In this document: positions 18,549 through 26,022 of the stretch, one piece after another
Layout of the letters: the number at the start of each line of letters is the position of its first letter
Position numbering within the stretch: position 1 is the stretch's first letter
Source: Saccharomycopsis fibuligera x Saccharomycopsis cf. fibuligera
Taxonomy: Eukaryota > Ascomycota > Saccharomycetes > Ascoideales > Saccharomycopsidaceae
Assembly: GCA_001936135.1 (NCBI GenBank)
Contig: CP012810.1
Coordinates: forward strand, 2,232,001 to 2,296,000
Reading direction: 5' to 3'
DNA length: 64,000 bases
Notes under the pieces: model-generated
What the model saw: only the letters and a program-made list of their open reading frames with translations
The model's database searches: none
What the model was told of the DNA's origin: nothing
Position numbers and translations under genes: made by a program

Positions 18549-20357
18549 TCAAATGTTCTTCTCCCCCATTGCTTCCTTTTTCATTGACTTGGTGCACTCT
18601 GCCAAAATTTTTGCTTGGTGAGCAATTTCCCCCAATCGCGTCAACACTTTTTTATTCCCTTTACCAAACCCATAAATCGTATACTGCAATCCAACTTTTT
18701 TGCAAAAATTAATAACATATGGCTGGGCTTTACGGAAATTGTGACGAGGCAATCTAGGAAACAAATGGTGGATTGCTTGAAATTGCAATCCTCCATGAAT
18801 GTAATCAAACCACTCTGGACAATCAACATCCATAGTGGTACGTAACTGCTTTGACGGGAATGACTCACTTACCCCCAAATCAGAAGTTGACATGGCAAAA
18901 TGAGAAAGCACAATTTGAACATGGACAGGCATCGAAGCAACATGACTAGCAAGAACAAACAACCATCTTTTTCCCGCAGTAGGAATCATCTGATAGACCA
19001 AAACATAGCCAAACCAGTAAGCGAAAAAAGTTAATCCCACTATTTCATAGTATCTGAACCATGCAGCCTTACCCTTTTTAGGGCCTTGTCCAAGAAGCAA
19101 ATGGCTCCAACTTAAACGATACAAGTTGAATCTGCCAAATGCCAAGATTGGATAATACAAGTAATTTTGCGCTCTGATCAACACCTGGGCAAAACTGTCA
19201 AAATACAAGTATTTTTCATAGTATGTGGAATAAACATTTTTGAAGAGTCGAGTAGAAACGGCAAAAAACGGTAAATGCTGAATGTCAGGATCATGAACTG
19301 GATCATTGGTGACTAAGTGATGCACGTTATGATTACGCTTCCACCAAGTTGAACTTAATCCTCCAATCCACGAGGCTACCGTCATACCGATCCACGAATC
19401 AAGTTGATAATTATGTGTGATTGAAATATGTGCAGCATCATGGACAACAAACGTCATTTGATGCCATGCGAGCCCCAAGCACACTGCTGATAAAAAGATA
19501 TAATCAGCTTTGAAAAAAATCGCCGTCCACAAAAGCATAGAAACAATTCGACATCCTTCTTTGAAATATGCCCAGTAATTGCACTGATAGAGCCCAGCAT
19601 CAATGATTTGCCGATGTAGTTGGTTATACTCCCCGCTGAGCCACGTCTGAGTATCGTAATCTAACGGTGGAATCGCTTTCAAATCATCTTCAATGTGCTG
19701 GTTGTCATATTGGTCAACAATGGCTTCTGGATCACGAATGATTTTCTGCAGGTATGCGGCGCTCTTATCAATGGTGAAAACCGCTTCTTGGGGCACTTGA
19801 GGCACAACTTTACCATCGGGCTCACCAGCGAGTCTTACTTTTGGTTTCTTCTCCGCTAAAGTTTCATCTGACAGATTAAGCGATTTCCCATCACAATCAT
19901 CGCCATCATCGCCATTATTGTTATCATTATTATTGTGGCCGTTGTTTTTGCTATCATTTGGGATATGATTTTCATCATCGCTGCATTTTGCCTCCACGTC
20001 TATTGTACTTGATGAATCAAACCCGCTACCACTACTGCCTATACTTGGATCACTAGCATTTTTTTTCAAATTCTGCTTCTTGTAAACACCTCCTTGAATC
20101 GGAGGAAGCATATTGTGCCATTTACCTTTGATTTTCCCAACTCTGAATCGCTTAAAAGTCTCTTGAGTAGCCTCAGTATGATATGAATTCATTTCGTCAG
20201 TGGCATCTCTTCCCACCATGTGAAAAATCGCTTTGTCACCGCCTGGATGATAATCGATCCACTTATCGAGTTTAAGCACCAAGCCCTCGTAAATAACGAT
20301 AGCTTCACCGTTAGCAATACGATTACGCACGTCTTGGGGCGTGAGTAACTTGCTCAT
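18549..20357 (-). CDS. SLD1: Sphingolipid delta-8 desaturase with cytochrome b5 domain
   Basis: A 602-residue ER membrane enzyme that introduces a delta-8 double bond into the sphingoid base of glucosylceramide precursors, a pathway present in Candida-type yeasts and absent from S. cerevisiae. The N-terminal cytochrome b5 fold has the heme-ligand motif HPGG at 37-40 and a second His at 60. The desaturase part has three histidine boxes: HDAAH (about 303), HNVHH (about 340) and QAIHH (about 527), where the Gln in the third box is typical of b5-fused front-end desaturases. Hydrophobic segments lie between the boxes. A Ser/Asp/Asn-rich linker (about 105-180) separates the two domains. The gene is now about 430 bases from the left end of the inserted element, which lies in its 5' flank. 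Confidence 0.9.
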   Translation of the reverse strand: MSKLLTPQDVRNRIANGEAIVIYEGLVLKLDKWIDYHPGGDKAIFHMVGRDATDEMNSYHTEATQETFKRFRVGKIKGKWHNMLPPIQGGVYKKQNLKKNASDPSIGSSGSGFDSSSTIDVEAKCSDDENHIPNDSKNNGHNNNDNNNGDDGDDCDGKSLNLSDETLAEKKPKVRLAGEPDGKVVPQVPQEAVFTIDKSAAYLQKIIRDPEAIVDQYDNQHIEDDLKAIPPLDYDTQTWLSGEYNQLHRQIIDAGLYQCNYWAYFKEGCRIVSMLLWTAIFFKADYIFLSAVCLGLAWHQMTFVVHDAAHISITHNYQLDSWIGMTVASWIGGLSSTWWKRNHNVHHLVTNDPVHDPDIQHLPFFAVSTRLFKNVYSTYYEKYLYFDSFAQVLIRAQNYLYYPILAFGRFNLYRLSWSHLLLGQGPKKGKAAWFRYYEIVGLTFFAYWFGYVLVYQMIPTAGKRWLFVLASHVASMPVHVQIVLSHFAMSTSDLGVSESFPSKQLRTTMDVDCPEWFDYIHGGLQFQAIHHLFPRLPRHNFRKAQPYVINFCKKVGLQYTIYGFGKGNKKVLTRLGEIAHQAKILAECTKSMKKEAMGEKNI

Positions 20358-20418
20358 TTGTGTGGAAACTGTGGGTATTTATGACTGTAGGTGTGCGTTA
20401 GACGAGACGTGACAGAGG

Positions 20419-20480
20419 AAGAAGAAGAAGAAGAAGAAGAAGAAGAAGAAGAAGAAGAAGAAGAAGAAGAAGAAGAAGAA
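20419..20480. repeat. GAA/TTC microsatellite in the SLD1 promoter
   Basis: About 20 uninterrupted GAA units on the plus strand, 60-120 bases upstream of the SLD1 start codon. As a purine-pyrimidine mirror tract it can form triplex DNA and should vary in length between strains. The Leu-rich open frame across it is an artefact of the repeat. Confidence 0.9.
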
Positions 20481-20789
20481 ACTGTGCGATAATGAAGGGC
20501 TTTGATGATTGATCTACATGATTTCTATTGTCGGGTTTTTGATGTTGAGCTGGAACAGCTGTTAGCGCTGCGCCTTTACAAAGGGCGTTCAAGGGGTTGC
20601 CCGGCTTTAAAACAATAACGCGATTTCTTTGTATGCGGTAAACCGATTGAATAATTATACAACATCTGATAGAATATTGCCATTACCTAGTATGATCAAA
20701 CGAAGCTCATTGATGTACAAAACAATGCTATTTTGAAAGAAAAACAGAAAAAATGACAAAAGAATTGAGAATGATGAAGAACTAACATC

Positions 20790-20987
20790 ATATGGGAGAA
20801 CCCCCCAGCAAAAATTTTCGAGGCATTCTGAGTGACCTTGCGACTAAACATGAGAACCCCCTCATATTTATTTAATTTTATAATTTATTTTTGATTTTTC
20901 GACCACTGGTAGATCTTTATTTTCTATTATTTTTCGACATATTTAATGTCATGTAACCTTTCACATTAAAGTTTTAAAAAATCAAGT
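20790..20987 (+). repeat. Left terminal inverted repeat of the linear plasmid element
   Basis: 198 bases that match the reverse complement of 28969-29166 at all but one position. The outer end begins ATATGGGAGAACCCCCC, and a shorter GAGAACCCCCT recurs about 55 bases inward. The stop codon of the immunity-position gene (20982-20984) lies inside the repeat. Confidence 0.97.
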
Positions 20988-22199
20988 TATCACTAATTTC
21001 ATTTCGTATTTATCAAAATCTATATCTTCTATTAATCTTTTATTTATATATTTGTTATTTTCTACATCAATTAGTTGATAAACTTTAATATTCTCTTGAG
21101 TTATTTTTCTTTTTAACATTTTTATATTCTTGACATTACATGTTTCATAAGAAGCTTTTATAATATTTAATTCTATATATTCTAATTTATCTATGTATTT
21201 TCTTATAAATTTATTAGACTTTGTTAATGAATATATAATACTCCATTTTTGATGTTCATTAACAAAGTCTATACAATCTTCGTTATATGGTATCCTTATA
21301 TATTTTAAATATGTTTTATCATTTATAAAAGCTTCTGAGTTGAAAACTGTAAATAGTTTACATTCTACTATATTTTTCCATTGTTCTTCATCTTCAGCTT
21401 TTTTACATACTCTTATATCTTCTAATATATTCTTTTCATTTATTTCTTTATTAATTTCTAAATCTAAATTTAGATAAATGTATTTTTCTATATTTACTAT
21501 TCTACTTATATATTTAATAGATATGTAACCATCAAAGTCTCCATATATTTTCATTAAGTTTTCTAAAGTTAATCTTTTTTCAAATATATCTTCATTAAAA
21601 TAGTCATCTTTTATATCATTATATTTAAAGTCTATAGGGAACCATTTAATTCCTAACTTAGGGTTAAATTTGTAATGACTATTTTTAAAATAATTGTCAA
21701 AGTTATAATTTTCTATTAGTGATCTCGTTGAATTTAACATTTTTGGATTATCTAGTTTTTCAAATAATTTTTTATTTCTTTTTAATGTGCATAAATAAGC
21801 AGCTATATCTCTTAATTCTTCAATATTACATATTTTTTCTAATTTTTCTTCGCTTATTTTGAATAGATGTTTAGTTATAGCAATTTCATCTATTTTTAGT
21901 TCCTTATACCACTCACCATTTAAAATGCTGCATATAGCTAATGTATTTTGATATTCTTCATCTTTTATTTTTATATTTTCTAAGCAAAATTTAAAGAATT
22001 TATAATTTAATGTACAACCATTGATTATACAGTAAATAATAGTTTCTTTAAAATTTACAATTATATCTTTATTTATTTCATTTTTAAAGTTTTCTAATTC
22101 ACCAAAGTATGCATTAATATGTACATTTAACACTTTATTTTTATCGAATTCTATTTCCTCTTCTGAGTAAATCATTTTTGGTGATTTATTAATCTTCAT
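20982..22199 (-). CDS. Killer-plasmid immunity-position protein (ORF3-like), part of the inserted element
   Basis: A 405-residue, Lys/Ile/Asn/Glu-rich, largely helical protein without a signal peptide or membrane segment. The start ATG at 22199 follows the toxin gene's stop after one base. The ATTTGA motif 30 bases upstream, inside the end of the toxin gene, fits the ATNTGA promoter of linear cytoplasmic plasmids. Position, strand, size (pGKL1 ORF3 is about 430 residues) and the missing secretion signal all match the immunity gene that follows the alpha/beta gene in pGKL1. I see no diagnostic sequence motif, so the function is inferred from context. The frame looks whole. The only other candidate role, a gamma-type toxin subunit, is unlikely because such subunits carry a signal peptide. 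Confidence 0.6.
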   Translation of the reverse strand: MKINKSPKMIYSEEEIEFDKNKVLNVHINAYFGELENFKNEINKDIIVNFKETIIYCIINGCTLNYKFFKFCLENIKIKDEEYQNTLAICSILNGEWYKELKIDEIAITKHLFKISEEKLEKICNIEELRDIAAYLCTLKRNKKLFEKLDNPKMLNSTRSLIENYNFDNYFKNSHYKFNPKLGIKWFPIDFKYNDIKDDYFNEDIFEKRLTLENLMKIYGDFDGYISIKYISRIVNIEKYIYLNLDLEINKEINEKNILEDIRVCKKAEDEEQWKNIVECKLFTVFNSEAFINDKTYLKYIRIPYNEDCIDFVNEHQKWSIIYSLTKSNKFIRKYIDKLEYIELNIIKASYETCNVKNIKMLKRKITQENIKVYQLIDVENNKYINKRLIEDIDFDKYEMKLVIT

Positions 22200-22200
22200 A

Positions 22201-25200
22201 TTATTTTCTTTCAGCTAGTGGAGCATTTTCAAATATTCTACTTCCTGATGGAAGATACATTAGTACACATGTACATTTTCCGTATTTTACTCTACTAACT
22301 GTATCAACTGAATAATCTAACATATTTTTGTCTCCTAGATCATAACTTAATAAATATGGAACTTGATATTGATAAGACACTTGAGTTCCTCCATTATTAT
22401 AAAATCTTCTTTTAATACTTGATCCTTGTCTTGAGTTATCAGAACCATCTATAGGTGATACTCTGGTTCTTTGTATTCTATTTAATTGATCTACTCCTCT
22501 TAAATTAGCTATAGCAGGAGGTTGTTCATCTAGTTGTTTTCCTTTAACTCTTTTATATTTCCCAGTTGTTTCTGGTCTTCTAACTGCTTGTTTATTATCA
22601 GCGTTTTTGTTATATTTATACATGAAACATTTAAGTTTTTTATCATCTTCATCTACATTAACAATTGCTCCGCTCTCTACTAAATATTCATAGTTATTAT
22701 TTAAGAATATTAATGCGTTACTTGTGGTTTGTTCTTCATCTCCGTTAATATTATAAATATATACTTCACAATCATTTACTTCCTTTTCTTCTGAAGCTCT
22801 TACTGCATCAGCTAATCTGAACGCATGTTCATAAGCAGAATGAAGATCAGTGAAGTATAGATTTCCTATTAAACTTTGATAGTTTGATAAATCACTTGGA
22901 TATGCACCATTATTAGATTCTGATGTAGCAGTTGGTTCCATAGTTGTTGTAAATGTTCTTGTTGCTCCTACAGTTGTGCTGATGTAAGCTATATCTTGAT
23001 TAGGAACGTCATAGTAGTCATTAATAGTGGAATCTCCTACTGGAGAGTCGAATGCTCTTATTAATGTAGTGTTTTCCAAATTTAGATTATTTAAAACATC
23101 ATTATTTGTTAGTCCTAGATAGCGTAAAATTCCATAAGCGAGAGTAAATCTTTCTACATAATCTACATAGTTTAAGTTCACTCTTTTATTGTTGTTATTA
23201 GCTCTTTTTCTTAATTCACCGTGAATAAAGTCACTCTCTCCATCTGTCGGATTATTAAAAAGTTCTTTAATCAATCCTCTTGTATCATGATCGATATGAG
23301 TCCAGTGGCTTTCATCAAATATAAATGCTTCGTTGAATATATAGTTCTGTGCTTTATATGTATTTTTAGCGTTAAAGATAGGATATGGGAAAATACTTAA
23401 AAACAAATTATAATAAAAGTCTGTATATTGTTCTTGTCCGTCTTTAACATGAACATAAGTTTGAGATAATAATCCAGATATAACTCCTTTTTGCATCTTG
23501 ATTATAGCACCCATATCTTGTTCATAAAAATAATCAGGATATAAATCGTACAACTCAATTACTTTTAAGTAGAATGACAAATATTTCTCATCATACTTTA
23601 AACCTATAGATCTAAACTCTTTTACTAATTTTTCCGCCTTATCACAGGTGGATGTGTGACATTTCTTAACAGAAAACATGATGTTTTTATTTTCAGCATG
23701 TAAGCTTACTTCAGTGTCGTTTATTTTATTAGTCATTCTAGAATTATAAAATCTGTTATTCTCGTTGTAGTTAACACTCCATAATGTAGTGCCTCCGAAA
23801 CCCATGCTTTTAAACCAGTTTGTTAAGTCATTTCTTTGATCTTCATCACTCCATGCTGCCCAATTATCTTTATAATATAACATATATGTACATTCAGTAT
23901 CATCCTTCTTCCATTTTTTAACTATATCCGATGACGATATATTCTTTAATTCATACTCTGTCATTATACCTGGAGTATTAGAATAATCCCCTGCCTTAGC
24001 ATTACTTGAAGGTCCTGTAAATCCACATTTAGGACCGTCTATACAATTTGTAGTTCCGACTTGATAAGTTCTGGCATAATTAGCTAATCCTCCTTTGTAT
24101 TTACCGAAATCAAGTCCTGCTTTATTATACATTTTTATAATATTAGATATTTTTGTTTTGTCTGTATGACAAATTAATCCTGTATCTGACTTCCCATAAG
24201 TCCATTGACCATATAGATCATAAGTCATGATAGTAAAATAATCTACTACTTTCTCCATGTCTTTAATTGGTATAGCTTTAGCATACCAATACGACGATGG
24301 TAATGCTACTGACAACTTAAAGTCATTCCCTAATTGTTTCTTTATAACTTTTAATAATGATAGAAAGTTTTTACCATTATTTTTGTCATCTGCAGGAATA
24401 CCAGGAATATCTTGAGCTCCTGGATATTCCCAGTCAAAATCAACACCATATAAGCAAATGTAGTCTGTACTCCTTCACTAGCTTTAGCTAAATTTCTAAA
24501 TATCATGTAAGTACTAGAATCAGTACTAAAGTCCCATCCTCCAAAACTTATAACCTTTCTAGCTCCTATATCTAAGAATCCACTGCCTTCTACTTTAGAA
24601 AAATCTATATTGAAATCTTTATCAATAGGAACAAAAGAGTAATGCACAATATCAAAATCCTCAATGTTATCTGGATTATAATACAATCCATTATCCTTGT
24701 CTTCATCCATCCAATAGGTTACTTTCTCGAATGAATTAGCCATTCCACTTGGTAAATCACCCACACCACAATTAGAATAACAATTCTTAGTTCCTGGAGC
24801 TCCAGTTTTACTACTTTTAATATCACAGAATTCTGATGTTAATCCACAAAAACCATAATCATCACAGCATGCATTTAATGGACATTCAGAATTGTATTTA
24901 TCTCCAGGGGCTAATGGACCACATTCTGCCTTTGGGTTAGCTACTGGTCTTGGAGGATTACCATCACTTATACAAATTGCTGATCCTGATTGAAGATTAG
25001 AACACCCTTTCCAACCATATGTCTTTTTATTATAACTCTCTATATTGGAAGTAGATAAAGGGAAATAATTAGCAGCGATACTTGAACAAGTATCATCTTT
25101 CTTAACATAATAGGTAGCGCATGTGCCGTTACTATTCTTCTTAGCTCTTAGATCAGGAGCATTTCCAATACTATAACAAACTGGTGTATTAACAGCTAAT

Positions 25201-25874
25201 TTACTAAAATCTAAGTTAGGATTATATAATTCTATAGCGTCCGCAGTGACTCCAGTAGAGTCAGCTAAGTTCATACCACTTTTTACCTTAATGTAATCAC
25301 AAGTTCCCACCTTGGGCTCAGTATTACCCTTCTTCCTTTTATTATAATCTAAAAAGCACAATGTCTCATCATTCCAAGTGACAGTACCAGTGTTAGTATT
25401 CCAGCATTGACCTTTAGACCATGTTTTCATAGCATTATCAACAGTATCTCTACCTCCTGTAGTATCAAATATAATTCCTACTGTTTTAGCTGGATCTCTT
25501 GATTCACAATATTGTACATATTTAGTATTAGGAATTCCGTCATTATTAACACTGTTAATATACTGTTGAATGAACTTATCAGCTGCACCACTATTTTGAA
25601 CCATAGTACCTAACCAAACCATACCGATTACATCTCCATTAATATAAGATCTACTAGTATCTCCTGATGAAGATTGAGCCCAAGATTTAAAACCTTTAGC
25701 AGCGTTAACTACTTCATCTTTTTTATCAGAGTTCCAACCAGAATACCAATACCCCATTTGAAAATCTTCTACAATTTCGCTGGCACCAGAACATCCTGAT
25801 GACCTCTTATGCTTATGAGCATAAGAAAATGCTAATAATGAGTTTAAAAGAGCGACAATTATTAGCTTAAACAT
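22201..25874 (-). pseudogene. Killer-toxin alpha/beta precursor gene (chitinase-like), broken
   Basis: A fossil of the toxin-import gene of a linear killer plasmid. In this family the precursor is cleaved into a chitin-binding and chitinase alpha subunit and a hydrophobic beta subunit that bring a separate toxic subunit into target cells. Visible parts in order: a signal peptide, a Lys-Arg processing site shortly after it, two LysM-like chitin-binding segments, a Cys-rich hevein-type chitin-binding domain, a glycosyl hydrolase family 18 domain, and a C-terminal beta-like region with further basic processing-type sites. The total of about 3.7 kb fits pGKL1 ORF2 (1146 codons). The gene is not open as one frame and looks broken in about one place. 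A cytoplasmic-type ATATGA promoter motif sits 22 bases upstream. Confidence 0.85.
22229..22234 (-). promoter_or_regulatory. Cytoplasmic-plasmid promoter motif (ATTTGA) for the immunity-position gene
   Basis: ATTTGA on the minus strand, 30 bases before the ATG at 22199. It matches the upstream conserved sequence ATNTGA found 15-40 bases before genes of linear yeast plasmids. Confidence 0.5.
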
Positions 25875-25895
25875 TTAATATTTAAAATATATTTC

Positions 25896-25901
25896 TCATA
25901 T
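25896..25901 (-). promoter_or_regulatory. Cytoplasmic-plasmid promoter motif (ATATGA) for the toxin gene
   Basis: ATATGA on the minus strand, 22 bases before the toxin start codon, matching the ATNTGA upstream conserved sequence. It abuts the left edge of the intergenic palindrome. Confidence 0.6.
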
Positions 25902-25945
25902 ACCAAACTTCCGCGCTACCTCATCTAGCGCGTTGAAGTTTGGTA
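25901..25945. repeat. Hairpin-forming palindrome between the toxin and polymerase genes
   Basis: The outer arms TACCAAACTT (25901-25910) and AAGTTTGGTA (25936-25945) pair perfectly. The inner arms CGCGCTA (25912-25918) and TAGCGCG (25926-25932) also pair perfectly. The loop is seven bases, and a small asymmetric bulge separates the two stems. The inner arms are G+C-rich in an otherwise AT-rich element. The two outward promoter motifs sit at or just beyond its edges. Confidence 0.85.
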
Positions 25946-25948
25946 TGT

Positions 25949-25954
25949 ATTTGA
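25949..25954 (+). promoter_or_regulatory. Possible cytoplasmic-plasmid promoter motif (ATTTGA) for the polymerase gene
   Basis: ATTTGA on the plus strand, 69 bases before the polymerase ATG and just right of the palindrome. The distance is longer than usual for this class, so the assignment is less certain than for the other two genes. Confidence 0.4.
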
Positions 25955-26022
25955 TCATCAACTGTCTTACTAAAATACCTTTTTATTAATTTGTTTCAAC
26001 TACATCATTACATTAATTCACC

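Noticed and set aside
20398-20592. Minus-strand Leu-rich frame upstream of SLD1
   Set aside because: It is the translation of the GAA/TTC microsatellite and has no other content.
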